A DNA stretch of 64,000 bases from Winogradskyella flava (GTDB lineage: Bacteria > Bacteroidota > Bacteroidia > Flavobacteriales > Flavobacteriaceae): NCBI RefSeq assembly GCF_014243395.1, contig NZ_JACLCP010000005.1, positions 1 through 64,000 of the forward strand, read 5' to 3'. This document shows, in pieces, positions 27,607 through 37,309 of the stretch. The notes beneath the pieces were generated by a model. The model was not told where the DNA came from and did not search any database. It was given only the letters and a program-made list of their open reading frames with translations. A program made the translations under genes and the position numbers. How positions within the stretch are numbered: position 1 is the first letter of the stretch; every line of letters starts with the position of its first letter.

Positions 27607-28398
27607 ATGGTTTATACAGGCGTACTAACTAAAATGCAGACCGAATTTTTAGAACCAATACAATATTATTTGGTGTTTGATAACGACTTTATACATGTCA
27701 ATCAATTGTTGAATAAGACTATAGGCATAAAAAGAGTTGGTTACCAATGCTTAAGCTGTGGACTTGATAGACCAATTTTTAGACAGGGATTCTGTAAGAG
27801 CTGTTTTTTCGATAAACCTGTGGCTGGTGATTGGATTATGCGACCTGAGTTAAGTACAGCTCATCTAGGTAAAGAAGATCGAGACTTAGAGTATGAAAAA
27901 AAGGTACAGCTGCAACCTCATATTGTGTATTTGGCAAACTCAAGTAATGTCAAAGTAGGTGTTACCAGAAAAACTCAAGTTCCAACGCGATGGATAGACC
28001 AAGGTGCTCATGAAGCTATTGAGATTGTGGAAGTCCCCAATCGGTATTTAGCTGGAATTACGGAGGTAGCGCTAAAGGATCATGTTGCGGATAAGACCAA
28101 TTGGCGAAAAATGTTGAAAAATGATATTGAGGATGTAGATCTAATAGAATGGAGAAGTAATCTGAAAGTCTTTATTCCTGAAGAAGTAACAGATTACTTT
28201 GTCGAAAATAATTCTGAAACCCATTTGGCATTTCCTGTGGAACAATATCCTATAAAGCCTAAAAGTCTAAATTTGGAGAAGATGCCAAATTATGCAGGAA
28301 TTTTGAAAGGCATCAAAGGGCAATACCTCATATTTGAAGATGATACGGTTTTTAATATTCGCTCTAATGAAGGTATTGTCGTAGAGCTAAATGTTTAG
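27607..28398 (+). CDS. DUF2797 domain-containing protein
   Basis: The 263-aa cytoplasmic protein has a four-cysteine zinc-binding pattern CLSCGLDRP...GFCKSCF (about residues 50-70). The DUF2797 core follows, with HIVYLANSSNVKVGVTRKTQVPTRWIDQGA. That core resembles a GIY-YIG-like nuclease fold but has no proven activity. The last 4 bp overlap the convergent LysE gene. The function is unknown. Confidence 0.8.
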   Translation: MVYTGVLTKMQTEFLEPIQYYLVFDNDFIHVNQLLNKTIGIKRVGYQCLSCGLDRPIFRQGFCKSCFFDKPVAGDWIMRPELSTAHLGKEDRDLEYEKKVQLQPHIVYLANSSNVKVGVTRKTQVPTRWIDQGAHEAIEIVEVPNRYLAGITEVALKDHVADKTNWRKMLKNDIEDVDLIEWRSNLKVFIPEEVTDYFVENNSETHLAFPVEQYPIKPKSLNLEKMPNYAGILKGIKGQYLIFEDDTVFNIRSNEGIVVELNV

Positions 28399-29015
28399 AT
28401 AACATAAATCTTTATAACATTAATCAAGCCTATTACAAAGAGTAGGCTTCCAGTCACTTTATTGATAATCGTATTAATATTTTCAAATTTCTGTCTTATA
28501 ATTAAACTGAATTTGCTGTATAGATGGAGTGTGATTAGTTTCCCAAGATAGACGCCAAAGAAAAATAGAAATAAAACTAAAAACGAGGACTCGATTGATA
28601 AGCTGAATGCATAATTATTAATCACTCCATAAATTACCAACCAAAATAATAGAACAGGCGGATTAAGTAACCCTAGTAAAAATCCTGTCATATATTTTGA
28701 AGTCTTTAATTGTTTTCTGTCCGATTTCTTTTTAGTTGATTTAAAGAATAAGAAGCCTCCAGCACTTAATAATAGAAGCGCTATCAAGATTTGAATCCAT
28801 TGATTAGACTCAAAAAAATTTCTAACTGTCATGTTGCAGTGTAACGCATAATAAGATAAAATAACTTCTGCAAATCCCGCTGCAAAACTAATCTTAAATG
28901 CCTGTCTAGTATTGTGTTTTAAAGTTGTATTTATAACAGCAATATTAGTTGCTCCCAAGGGTAAGGCTCCTATAATTGAAGTAATAAGACCTATGAATAG
29001 ATAGATGATAATCAT
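28395..29015 (-). CDS. LysE-family translocator
   Basis: The 206-aa inner-membrane protein has about six hydrophobic helices and the LysE-type N-terminus with GALPLGATNIAVINTTL, then GFLLGLLNPPVLLFW in the middle. The family exports amino acids or similar small solutes; the substrate here cannot be told. It converges with and overlaps the DUF2797 gene by 4 bp. Confidence 0.85.
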   Translation of the reverse strand: MIIIYLFIGLITSIIGALPLGATNIAVINTTLKHNTRQAFKISFAAGFAEVILSYYALHCNMTVRNFFESNQWIQILIALLLLSAGGFLFFKSTKKKSDRKQLKTSKYMTGFLLGLLNPPVLLFWLVIYGVINNYAFSLSIESSFLVLFLFFFGVYLGKLITLHLYSKFSLIIRQKFENINTIINKVTGSLLFVIGLINVIKIYVI

Positions 29016-29124
29016 GAAGCATTAGTTGCTACTTTAGGAGAGTCCTTACATGTGATGTTAGGATTTGGTTAAAAACTATACTGTTTAGAGCTTATTATTT
29101 AATTTTAAACTTAAATAATAGATT

Positions 29125-29376
29125 ATGAAAGTTTCTCCATTAATTTACATAGCCATAACAACATTAATATTAATAACCGTAGCCATAATGTCTTCCATGA
29201 ACTTACCGTTCAATTGGGTGTTTTATCTCACTGTAATTGGTCAAGTGCTTGTGCTTGCAATGGTATATAGGGTGTTAACCGATAGCTATACTACAGACAA
29301 GACGTTTGAGCATTTCTATGAGGACAGACCTTTCGAGCCGGCAGATATTACATTTGAAAACGAGAACTTTAGGTAA
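29125..29376 (+). CDS. Small two-helix membrane protein
   Basis: This 83-aa protein has two predicted transmembrane helices (about 5-25 and 30-49) followed by an acidic soluble tail with FEHFYEDRPFEPADITFENENF. No domain is recognised; the type is common as a conserved hypothetical in Flavobacteria. A terminator hairpin follows 23 bp after the stop. Confidence 0.65.
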   Translation: MKVSPLIYIAITTLILITVAIMSSMNLPFNWVFYLTVIGQVLVLAMVYRVLTDSYTTDKTFEHFYEDRPFEPADITFENENFR

Positions 29377-29399
29377 TTATGAGTTAGTAGCAACAAAAA

Positions 29400-29428
29400 A
29401 AGAGCAACATATTGTTGCTCTTAATTTT
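29400..29428. terminator. Bidirectional terminator between the small membrane protein gene and rpsU
   Basis: Arms aagagcaaca (29400-29409) and tgttgctctt (29413-29422) form a 10-bp perfect stem, with A-rich sequence before and T-rich sequence after. It sits between convergent genes. Confidence 0.85.
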
Positions 29429-29446
29429 ATAATTTAAGAAAACGCC

Positions 29447-29641
29447 TTAAATATTTTCTTGGTCTCTTAAACCTTGAATGTATTGCGCTTTTTGAATTTC
29501 TCTTCTACGCTTTACAGACGGTTTAGTAAAATAACGTGATTCTCTTAAGTTTTGCATAATCTGCACATTTCTGTGTTTACGCTTGTAACGCTTAAGAGCT
29601 CTTTCTATATTTTCGCCTTCTTTAATTTCGATTTTAATCAT
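29447..29641 (-). CDS. rpsU: 30S ribosomal protein S21
   Basis: The 64-aa basic protein matches bS21 along its length: IKEGENIERALKRYKRK at the start, then FTKPSVKRRREIQKAQYIQ. In Bacteroidota bS21 helps occlude the anti-Shine-Dalgarno region of 16S rRNA. It is transcribed alone, ending at the hairpin at 29400-29422. A TATATTTG -7-like element on the minus strand lies at 29685-29692. Confidence 0.95.
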   Translation of the reverse strand: MIKIEIKEGENIERALKRYKRKHRNVQIMQNLRESRYFTKPSVKRRREIQKAQYIQGLRDQENI

Positions 29642-29684
29642 TATGATCGATATATTTTATTAACTAATTCTTGCAAATGGTCGG

Positions 29685-29692
29685 CAAATATA
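29685..29692 (-). promoter_or_regulatory. Candidate -7 promoter element of rpsU
   Basis: Read on the minus strand this is TATATTTG, an exact TAnnTTTG match about 44 bp before the rpsU start. No TTG is seen at the normal upstream spacing. Confidence 0.35.
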
Positions 29693-29791
29693 TGCCAACT
29701 ATTTCAAAATAAAAAATTAATTACTTGATAATCTATAATTTAATTCTCTATTTATTTCAATACAATTTTTTAGGGCCAAACACATGTATGT

Positions 29792-30655
29792 TTAGCCTAA
29801 ATAGGTCTTTAGGATTTTACTCTTACTGGCATGACGTAAGCGCCTAATACCTTTCTCTCGTATTTGACGAACGCGTTCTCTAGTCAAATCGTAAATACCG
29901 CCTATTTCTTCTAAGGTCATAGGAGGTTGATTTCCAATTCCAAAATTTAACTTTATGACATCACTTTCTTTTTGTGTCAATGTATCCAGTGCACGTTCTA
30001 TTTCAGTTTGCAAAGAATCTTTCATTAATTCCTTGTCCGGTTTTGGTGATTCACCAGAACTCACTACATCGTAAAGACTAAAAGTTTCTCCATCCTTTAA
30101 AGGTGCGTCCATTGACAAATGGCGACCAGAATTTTTCATGGATTGTTTTACTTCACGGACGCTTATGTCCAACTCTCTTGCTATTTCTTCAGCATTAGGA
30201 GGTCTTTGGTGTATTTGCTCTAAATGCGAAAAAGTTTTATTGATCTTGTTTATAGTACCAATCTTATTAAGTGGTAATCTAACAATACGTGATTGCTCAG
30301 CCAGAGCCTGTAGTATGGCTTGTCGAATCCACCAAACCGCATAAGAAATAAACTTAAAACCTCTTGTTTCATCAAAACGTTTTGCAGCTTTTACCAAACC
30401 TGCATTACCTTCATTTATTAAATCAGGAAGTTTTAATCCTTGATTTTGGTATTGCTTTGCAACAGAGACCACAAATCTTAGATTAGCCGTTGTTAATTTA
30501 TCTAAAGCTTCTTGATCACCTTTTTTTATACGCTGAGCTAGCTCAACTTCTTCATCAGCAGTTATCAATGGAATTTTGCTTATATCCTGTAAATATTTAT
30601 CTAGGGATTTATCTTCTCTATTGGTAACCTGCTTGGTGATTTTTAATTGCCTCAT
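29792..30655 (-). CDS. rpoD: Primary RNA polymerase sigma factor (RpoD/SigA)
   Basis: The 287-aa sigma-70 protein is short because it lacks the long region 1.1, as usual in Bacteroidota. Region 1.2 ([14 protein letters not shown]), region 2 ([27 protein letters not shown] and [15 protein letters not shown]), region 3 and region 4 with the helix-turn-helix ([29 protein letters not shown]) are all present. It recognises the TTG/TAnnTTTG promoters seen elsewhere in this window. It appears to be transcribed alone. Confidence 0.95.
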   Translation of the reverse strand: MRQLKITKQVTNREDKSLDKYLQDISKIPLITADEEVELAQRIKKGDQEALDKLTTANLRFVVSVAKQYQNQGLKLPDLINEGNAGLVKAAKRFDETRGFKFISYAVWWIRQAILQALAEQSRIVRLPLNKIGTINKINKTFSHLEQIHQRPPNAEEIARELDISVREVKQSMKNSGRHLSMDAPLKDGETFSLYDVVSSGESPKPDKELMKDSLQTEIERALDTLTQKESDVIKLNFGIGNQPPMTLEEIGGIYDLTRERVRQIREKGIRRLRHASKSKILKTYLG

Positions 30656-30767
30656 GTAGTTATTTTAAAATTAGTGAACCCATATTATAACTAATTATTT
30701 TACATAAACAAGAAAATTGGGAATTATTAACAGGAATTGGCAAAAATGTGTGGTTTTCACGTAAATA

Positions 30768-33425
30768 TTAGTTATTTTTGGTCGAATCTTGAACTTTTTT
30801 ATTTTCTTTCTTTTTCTTTCCGCCCAAAATTCCTCCAAGGACATCCTTAACACCATCCTTAATTTTATCTGTTGGATCTTTTTTAATACTATCTGTTTTG
30901 ACAATTGTAGAATCAGTTGTTTGAGTATTGGTATTTCCACCTAAAAGACCTCCCAATAAATCATTGATTTTATCTTTTCCTTTTCCAATCAATTTTTGTT
31001 TCTGAATTTGCACTAGTTGTTTTGTTAAGTTGGTAACACCACTTGACAAATCTGTGGAAATATTTGGACTGCTAAAGTTACCATTAATGTTAGCTGTAAT
31101 AGGTATGGCTATATTATTAACGTCATTATCATTTATCTGGCCAATAAGACGATTCACTTCGCCACCTAAATATTTTGCTGGGACTTGAAAGACGACATCA
31201 TATTTCATGTTATTCGAGAATGTATGCATACCAGAAACTTCGATAGGAATATCTTTATACTTAAGATTAAATGGTTTTAAAGAAACCTGGCCATTTTCAA
31301 AACTTAAATTTGTTTTGATATCTTTTTGAAGTTGATTGAAATCAATAAAATCTAACTTACTGGTCAATCCAGAAAGTAAAGGGCTTTTTGAGACGTCGAT
31401 ATTAGAAGTTAACACTTCAGCAAGCGCTTTCCCAGAAATCGTTGCTAAATCTGGTGAGAAGTTTTCATCTAAAAGACCGCTAACATCAATAGTGGAGTTT
31501 AATTTTCCTTGCACGACTTTTGCAATTGGTGCGATGGCTTTGAGCATATCCAAATCCTTGAATGACTGTGAAATATCAAATTGTTGCATAGCCAGTTGCA
31601 TATCGAATGTTGGCTTAACCCCTTTGGTAGAAACATTGCCATTGATGCCGAGTTGACCATTGAATACATCCGTGGTCATGTTTTTTAGATTGGCGTTTTG
31701 GTCTTTAATAAATAATTGCCCTTTCACGTTTTTTAGATTGAGGTTATCGTAAATAACAGTCTTGGCATTTGCTGTAATGGTACAATCTAAAAAATCTGGA
31801 ATCTTCAGAGATTCTGAATCTGAAGTAGTTTTGTTGGATGTTTCAGAAGCAGTTTCATCTTCAACCATAAAATCTGAAATGGCAAAGGTATTAGATTTCA
31901 CATCGAAGTTTCCTTGAAGCTTTTTGTCACTCAATAAAAATCCTAACAAATTAGTTATGGTTCCTTTGGCAGAAAAATCACTTTTCCCTGTTAATGCATC
32001 AAAACTATTCAAGCTTACTGTTCCTGGTTTAAAGGTTAAATCGGCTTTATTGATTTGAATAGGATTCACAATGTCTTGAGAAGAGAATATAAAATCAGAA
32101 ATTGATACACTTCCGTTATTTTTTATGCGTTGATAGGCATTGGTTTCAATGGCATTCATGTCAAAAGCTGAATTTAGCTTTCCTTTTAAGATACCGCTTA
32201 ATTGATTTTCTAGTTCAACAGGATAGGCTTTAGTAATATTGGCTAAGTTTAAAACACCATCTAAATTGGCATTAACCAACATATTACCAGTAAGATTTTT
32301 GATGTGCGCTTCAGATTTAAACACATCTTGATCTATTTTAAAATCGAGCTGATTTAAATCAATATAGGTGTCATCTGCATTTCCCGTTGTATTTTTGATG
32401 GAAGCGTTTATTACAATATTTTCAACACCTTTCGGTAAATCAGGATATTTAAATGAGGCATTATCTGATCGCATATTTATATCTAAAGTTGGAATGGTTT
32501 CTTCGGAAACCAGACCTTTGATAATACCACTAACAATAAAATTTCCTTTGGTATTGACATCTTCAATATTCTTAGCGTATTCTTTAGGAATTACGGCCAG
32601 AAAATCCTTGAACGAAGACTCTGGGTTTTTAAAAGTAATATCAACTTGTTGCCCATTTTCTACCATCTGTATAAAACCCTGAAATTCTAGAGGCAGCGCA
32701 TTAATAAAGCCTTTATTTTCCTTGAACGTGTATTTTTCTTGTTCTAAATTGAGATCGATTAGGGCATCTAATTTTATGAGGTTATTACTAAGATAGTTGG
32801 TGCTGTCAATGGCCATGCTCACCTTGGCTTCGGTCTCTGTGTCTAGCTCTGAGACTTCTCCTGAAAAAATACCGTTTCCAGCATGGTTAATTTCCGTAAG
32901 GTACAATTGTGTGTTCGAGGTTTCGTCGATGTAAGTAAAAGCACTGTTATTGATTTCGTAATGTTCTATATCGAAACTAAAACCTGCTGATGTGGAGTCT
33001 TGAGCAGAAGTCGTTGCTTGGTCTTCTTTAACAATATCATAGTTTGTGGTACCATTTTTATTGGTTTTAATAGTCAATAACAACTCGTCTGCAATAATTT
33101 CATTTACCGCTAAAGGCTCGTCATCTCCTTTGAATAATTGCCCTATTGGCATTTCAAAGGATAGAGATTTCGCCGTGGCTAAAGTTTCACCATCAAATGG
33201 TGCTCTATTGTTAATTTTTAGATTGTCTACGCTGACCTCGGCTTTTGGAAAACTCGTAATGAGGCTTAAACTAATATCATCAAAACTTAAATCTGCATCT
33301 AGATTTTCTTTTGCATAGTTCTGAACAATGGTGTCTATCTTAGATTCTAAAACAAATGGGATAGCAATAAGTATCGCAATAAAAATAAGTAAGACGATTC
33401 CAATAATCTTGAAAATTTTCTTCAT
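30768..33425 (-). CDS. AsmA-family protein
   Basis: The 885-aa protein has one N-terminal transmembrane helix (about 5-25, IFKIIGIVLLIFIAILIAIPFVL), then the AsmA start motif (YAKENLDADLSFDDISLSLITSFP) and long beta-strand-rich repeats. The DUF3971/AsmA_2-like C-terminal part covers about 600-820. It ends in a Lys-rich tail. AsmA-like proteins form periplasm-spanning grooves thought to carry phospholipids to the outer membrane; the exact role here is inferred. Confidence 0.85.
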   Translation of the reverse strand: MKKIFKIIGIVLLIFIAILIAIPFVLESKIDTIVQNYAKENLDADLSFDDISLSLITSFPKAEVSVDNLKINNRAPFDGETLATAKSLSFEMPIGQLFKGDDEPLAVNEIIADELLLTIKTNKNGTTNYDIVKEDQATTSAQDSTSAGFSFDIEHYEINNSAFTYIDETSNTQLYLTEINHAGNGIFSGEVSELDTETEAKVSMAIDSTNYLSNNLIKLDALIDLNLEQEKYTFKENKGFINALPLEFQGFIQMVENGQQVDITFKNPESSFKDFLAVIPKEYAKNIEDVNTKGNFIVSGIIKGLVSEETIPTLDINMRSDNASFKYPDLPKGVENIVINASIKNTTGNADDTYIDLNQLDFKIDQDVFKSEAHIKNLTGNMLVNANLDGVLNLANITKAYPVELENQLSGILKGKLNSAFDMNAIETNAYQRIKNNGSVSISDFIFSSQDIVNPIQINKADLTFKPGTVSLNSFDALTGKSDFSAKGTITNLLGFLLSDKKLQGNFDVKSNTFAISDFMVEDETASETSNKTTSDSESLKIPDFLDCTITANAKTVIYDNLNLKNVKGQLFIKDQNANLKNMTTDVFNGQLGINGNVSTKGVKPTFDMQLAMQQFDISQSFKDLDMLKAIAPIAKVVQGKLNSTIDVSGLLDENFSPDLATISGKALAEVLTSNIDVSKSPLLSGLTSKLDFIDFNQLQKDIKTNLSFENGQVSLKPFNLKYKDIPIEVSGMHTFSNNMKYDVVFQVPAKYLGGEVNRLIGQINDNDVNNIAIPITANINGNFSSPNISTDLSSGVTNLTKQLVQIQKQKLIGKGKDKINDLLGGLLGGNTNTQTTDSTIVKTDSIKKDPTDKIKDGVKDVLGGILGGKKKKENKKVQDSTKNN

Positions 33426-33528
33426 AATGAATGTAGTTTCTAAGGGCTTCTTTATTAATTACGCAAAAATCCTGATAATAGTTGCTGCTTGCATAAAGTT
33501 TAAGAAGATTTTAATGTTTGCGTTGTCC

Positions 33529-34233
33529 TTATGCTAGATTTATTTCCTCATTTACTTTGAGGTTAAAACGTTTCCTAAAGAGATATACACCTAAGTAAAG
33601 AAATGGTGTATCTATTAGTGCAATGAGGACCTTAAAAATAAAACCAGCCGCAAGTAAACCAAGAAACTTATCCCATTCAATTTTTCCAAAACCACAAAGC
33701 AATAATAGTACTGTGGCAGTATCAACAAATTGAGATAGGAATGTAGAGAAATTATTACGTAACCAAAGGTGTTTTCCTTTGGTCAGGTTTTTCCAGAAAT
33801 GGTAAATTTGAATATCTACAAATTGTGCCAATAAGTAAGCCATCATACTTGCAAAAACTGCAATAGCAGTACTTCCAAAAACAGTAGAAAACATAGTGTC
33901 CTGTACTGGCGACCAGGACGTTGAAGGAACAGCATTTGCAGTGTAGATGATGAGCATTGAGAAGAACGATGCAAAAATGCCGGCAACTACAATCTCATTA
34001 GCGCGTTTTTTACCGTAAATTTCACTGATTAAATCCGTAATGAGAAATGTAATTGGATAAGGCAATATACCGACAGAAATTTCAAAGAGTTTACTGCCAA
34101 AAATTTCAACATCTATGGGATACCAATAAAAGAACTTCTGAAAGATGAGGTTTGAAACTACTAAAGACGTTATAAAAAGGGCGCCAAGAAAAAGATATAT
34201 ACGTTGGGCTAAGAGTTTGTCTTTAAGTTGCAT
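33529..34233 (-). CDS. yhhQ: Queuosine precursor transporter (YhhQ/VUT family)
   Basis: The 234-aa membrane protein has six hydrophobic helices and the family segments GILPYPITFLITDLISEIYGKKRAN and AQFVDIQIYHFWKNLTKGKHLWLRNNFSTFLSQFVDTA. Members take up queuosine precursors such as preQ1 or preQ0. No queuosine biosynthesis gene is adjacent. No terminator is obvious on either side. Confidence 0.9.
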   Translation of the reverse strand: MQLKDKLLAQRIYLFLGALFITSLVVSNLIFQKFFYWYPIDVEIFGSKLFEISVGILPYPITFLITDLISEIYGKKRANEIVVAGIFASFFSMLIIYTANAVPSTSWSPVQDTMFSTVFGSTAIAVFASMMAYLLAQFVDIQIYHFWKNLTKGKHLWLRNNFSTFLSQFVDTATVLLLLCGFGKIEWDKFLGLLAAGFIFKVLIALIDTPFLYLGVYLFRKRFNLKVNEEINLA

Positions 34234-34459
34234 TAAAAATGGTTAATAAATTGTTGTGGTAAAGATAATCTATTAATATTTCATCTGTTAAGGTTTATTG
34301 TTTTAAGCTGGTCAGATGGAACCTTTGATGTTGAATAATAATCATTTTGCTGAGTGTTAATAATTATTTTCACTATGTCGGTTTCTTTTAGTTATTTTGT
34401 TAGTCAGTTAAAGACTTGAAAAGCTCAAAGTATTATGTTCAAGTTTCCAAGACCAACTA

Positions 34460-34478
34460 ATCCCGTTTTAGACGGGAT
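34460..34478 (+). promoter_or_regulatory. Hairpin directly before the folK-dNK start
   Basis: Arms atcccgt (34460-34466) and acgggat (34472-34478) close a 5-nt loop and are followed by attttaact. The ATG at 34489 begins 10 bp later. It may act as an attenuator or affect translation start. Confidence 0.4.
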
Positions 34479-34488
34479 ATTTTAACTC

Positions 34489-35619
34489 ATGACACCGACC
34501 AAAACCGTTTATATAGCATTGGGTAGCAACAAAGGCAACAAATTGCAGTATCTGCAATCTGCAGTTGATGCTATTTTCGAAAGGGTTGGTGTGGTATTAA
34601 AGATTTCTAAAGTATATAAAACTCCAGCTTTGGGTTTTGATGGTGATGATTTTTTTAATACTTGCATTAAGGTTGAAACTGACCTGAAACCAAAGAAATT
34701 ACTAAAGACACTTCAGGCTATTGAAATAGGATTGGGGCGCTCTAAGCAATCAGGTGATGGTTATGAGTCTCGTGAGATTGATCTGGATATTTTGTTTTAT
34801 GGAGACGAGAATGTCGAAGAAGCTAATTTGGTTATTCCACATCCTGAAATGCATAAGCGGAAATTCGTGCTACAGCCGTTGTCTGATATCGCAAAAGACT
34901 TTGAGCATTCTATACTTCATAAATCTGTTGCAGTGTTGTTAGAGCAATGTAAAGATGATTCTGAAATCGAACCTATAAATATTTGGTTAAAGAATCCGAA
35001 AAATCAATTCAACTTCAGTGACTATAATTTTATTGCTATTGAGGGTAATATTGGTGCTGGAAAAACAAGTTTGGCTACAAAAATCTCCCATGATTTTAAT
35101 GCAAAGTTAATATTAGAGCGCTTTGCTGATAACCCATTTCTGCCAAAATTTTACAAGGAACCAGAGCGCTATGCTTTTACTCTGGAAATGTCTTTTCTAG
35201 CGGATCGCTATCAGCAAATTAGTGATGATCTATCGCAATTAGACTTATTTAAGGATTTTATGGTGAGCGACTATGATGTGCATAAATCACTCATATTCTC
35301 TAAAGTGACGTTGCCTGAAGATGAGTTTAGACTCTATCGAAAATTGTTTTATCAAGTCTATAAGGATATTGCAAGACCAGACCTGTATATCTACCTCTAT
35401 CAAAATACCGAACGACTGCAAGCTAATATCAAAAAGCGTGGTCGGAAGTACGAGAAAGAAATTCAAGATGAATACCTCGAAAAAATCAATTCGGGCTATC
35501 TCAATTTTCTGAGAAACCAAACCGATTTGAATGTGAAAATTATTGATATATCAAATCGTGATTTTGTAAAAAGGCGTGAAGATTATTTATGGTTGTTAAA
35601 TGAGATAAATTCCAAGTAA
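34489..35619 (+). CDS. folK: Fusion of folate-pathway pyrophosphokinase (FolK) and deoxynucleoside kinase
   Basis: This 376-aa bifunctional protein has FolK (HPPK) at residues 1 to about 160, with IALGSNKGNKLQYLQSAVD and the signature SREIDLDILFYGDE. A deoxynucleoside-kinase domain follows from about 178, with P-loop GNIGAGKTS (G186-S194; K192 binds phosphate) and the DRYQQ/ERLQANIKKRGRKYEKEI lid region. FolK transfers pyrophosphate to a pterin in folate synthesis. The kinase phosphorylates deoxynucleosides for salvage. The fusion is in frame and both halves look intact. A REP-like hairpin follows. Confidence 0.92.
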   Translation: MTPTKTVYIALGSNKGNKLQYLQSAVDAIFERVGVVLKISKVYKTPALGFDGDDFFNTCIKVETDLKPKKLLKTLQAIEIGLGRSKQSGDGYESREIDLDILFYGDENVEEANLVIPHPEMHKRKFVLQPLSDIAKDFEHSILHKSVAVLLEQCKDDSEIEPINIWLKNPKNQFNFSDYNFIAIEGNIGAGKTSLATKISHDFNAKLILERFADNPFLPKFYKEPERYAFTLEMSFLADRYQQISDDLSQLDLFKDFMVSDYDVHKSLIFSKVTLPEDEFRLYRKLFYQVYKDIARPDLYIYLYQNTERLQANIKKRGRKYEKEIQDEYLEKINSGYLNFLRNQTDLNVKIIDISNRDFVKRREDYLWLLNEINSK

Positions 35620-35625
35620 TATGGT

Positions 35626-35669
35626 ATTCTGAACTCTTGCACTGAGCTGTCGCAGAGTTGTTTCAGAAT
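35626..35669. terminator. REP-like hairpin between convergent genes
   Basis: The arm attctgaactct (35626-35637) pairs with agagtt (35654-35659) and cagaat (35664-35669), leaving a 4-nt bulge. The 16-nt loop contains actgagctgtcgc, similar to REP cores in other Flavobacteria. It lies between two convergent genes and may stop transcription in both directions. Confidence 0.5.
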
Positions 35670-35686
35670 CTTATCTTTCTGACTAT

Positions 35687-36340
35687 TTACAAGATGTGAA
35701 GTAATGTTGCAATTCTCCCTTTGTTATTATCCAAAAAAATCTGATTTATAGTTTTAGATGATTTAACCCTAAGATTAAAAGGCTGAGCCAGTAAATTTAC
35801 ACCACTATTCTGTTTTAATCTTATGCCTTGACTGGCTATTTTATCTTTATTTGGAATAAAATGTCTATTAGGAAGATGTTCCGTGAGGATAACATATTTA
35901 TAATTATAGAGCTTAGCGAGGATGTTTTTAATTTCTTCATTCGATAAATGCTGCAGGACTTGCCTTAAAATAACACAATCAGCTTTTGGCAATTCGTCTT
36001 TAGAGATATCTAAACAGTAAAACTCTAGGTTATTAGCTTTAAATAGAGTTTTATTCCTTTCAATAAGCGAGTCAACGATATCAACTGCAATATAATTTTT
36101 TGTATACTGGACAAGATGTTGCCCTATGTTAAAGTCGCCACAGCCTAAGTCGCAAACTGTTAAATTGCCATTTTTAGATTTTAAAAAATCTGAAACAGCT
36201 TCCAGGTAGGGAGTTATTATTTCTGGATTGTGTGAGCCTTCACCAGAATAGAAGTTAAAATTTTTTCCGCCCCAGAGATGCTTTTCATAAATCTGCTCCA
36301 TGACCGCTTTTGTTGGCCAAGGTTTTTTATTAGGCTTCAC
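35687..36340 (-). CDS. Class I SAM-dependent methyltransferase
   Basis: The 217-aa cytoplasmic protein has the SAM-binding motif I VCDLGCGDFNIG (about residue 65), an acidic motif II (YIAVDIVDSL) and a post-I DCVILRQVLQHLS segment. The substrate is unknown. The upstream cupin gene ends only 6 bp before it on the same strand, so both are probably on one transcript. Confidence 0.85.
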   Translation of the reverse strand: MKPNKKPWPTKAVMEQIYEKHLWGGKNFNFYSGEGSHNPEIITPYLEAVSDFLKSKNGNLTVCDLGCGDFNIGQHLVQYTKNYIAVDIVDSLIERNKTLFKANNLEFYCLDISKDELPKADCVILRQVLQHLSNEEIKNILAKLYNYKYVILTEHLPNRHFIPNKDKIASQGIRLKQNSGVNLLAQPFNLRVKSSKTINQIFLDNNKGRIATLLHIL

Positions 36341-36346
36341 AGACTT

Positions 36347-37177
36347 CTAGTTGTCATCCTTTTTTTTGTGTGTTTTCAGCCATTCCTCACCCTTTTTATC
36401 TCTGAAGAAGTCCATCCATACATAATACATTTTACTACTTTCTTTAACTTCGACCGAATGACTAGAGCCTAGAGGGATATGGAGTATTGAATATTCCGGG
36501 AAGTTAATTTTAGCATCATCTGCATAAACAATGGTTTTGTTAGTTGCTAATCCTAAAAATAACTGCTCCAACATAGGATGTTCATGCGCACCAACTTTAT
36601 CAGGTCCAATGGTTTCTACAGTTCCCATCGCTACTCTAGGTATGTACTTATTAGGAAGAATGGTTCTACTCGTTGTCTGAGGACTTTTAATAGCTTCTGT
36701 ATAAGCTTCGCAATCCGTAAACTTTGCAAAATAAATAGCCTCCGTATGTTCTTTAGGGAACTCCTTTAAATCAATTTTATCTTGCTCAGTTTGTAAGACG
36801 GAAATTTTAATGTAATGTAAAGTGTCACTCTTAATAGGCTTAAAAGAAAGCCCTTCAACCACATTGGGTAAAAAAATGGTTTCGGGCACAATATCGTAAG
36901 TTTTACTTGTTGTTTCTAGGATGCCATTTCCTTTTATGAACAAATAGATTGTCTTGTAATTCTTGTCAATACTAACGTTTTCTGCTAATCCATCAGTTTT
37001 GGTTTCGTGTATTACCTCTACACCCTTAATTTCATTTCCTAAGACGTTTTTAGAATACTTTGATTGATTGCCCTCGGCTTCCATATCAAGGTGCTCAATA
37101 GGGATGTCTTGAGCATTAGCAACGATGTTGAAAACGAATAAACAAGAAAAAAATACAATACTGATTTTTAATTTCAT
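36347..37177 (-). CDS. Secreted cupin-domain protein
   Basis: From the ATG at 37177 the protein is 276 aa with a signal peptide (cleavage near ANAQ). Two weak cupin-like regions follow, the second around VGAHEHPMLEQLFLGL with metal-ligand-type His and Glu residues and a C-terminal HIPLGSSHSVEV strand. This resembles a bicupin with one conserved metal site. Its role is unknown. A longer frame to 37249 would precede the signal peptide and is rejected. It lies 6 bp before the methyltransferase gene. Confidence 0.7.
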   Translation of the reverse strand: MKLKISIVFFSCLFVFNIVANAQDIPIEHLDMEAEGNQSKYSKNVLGNEIKGVEVIHETKTDGLAENVSIDKNYKTIYLFIKGNGILETTSKTYDIVPETIFLPNVVEGLSFKPIKSDTLHYIKISVLQTEQDKIDLKEFPKEHTEAIYFAKFTDCEAYTEAIKSPQTTSRTILPNKYIPRVAMGTVETIGPDKVGAHEHPMLEQLFLGLATNKTIVYADDAKINFPEYSILHIPLGSSHSVEVKESSKMYYVWMDFFRDKKGEEWLKTHKKKDDN

Positions 37178-37309
37178 AATTCTATGATTTAGAAAGGAAT
37201 CTCTAAGATATAAAAATGATAGGACTATGTCGGTTTCAGAAAAGGGCAAAAAGGTAATTACGGCAAAACCTAGTATAAGAATTTAACATAGGCTTCCATT
37301 TTTATTGAT

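Noticed and set aside
32368..32682. 104-codon plus-strand frame inside the AsmA-like gene
   Set aside because: It is antisense to a continuous beta-repeat protein and has no start context or domain.
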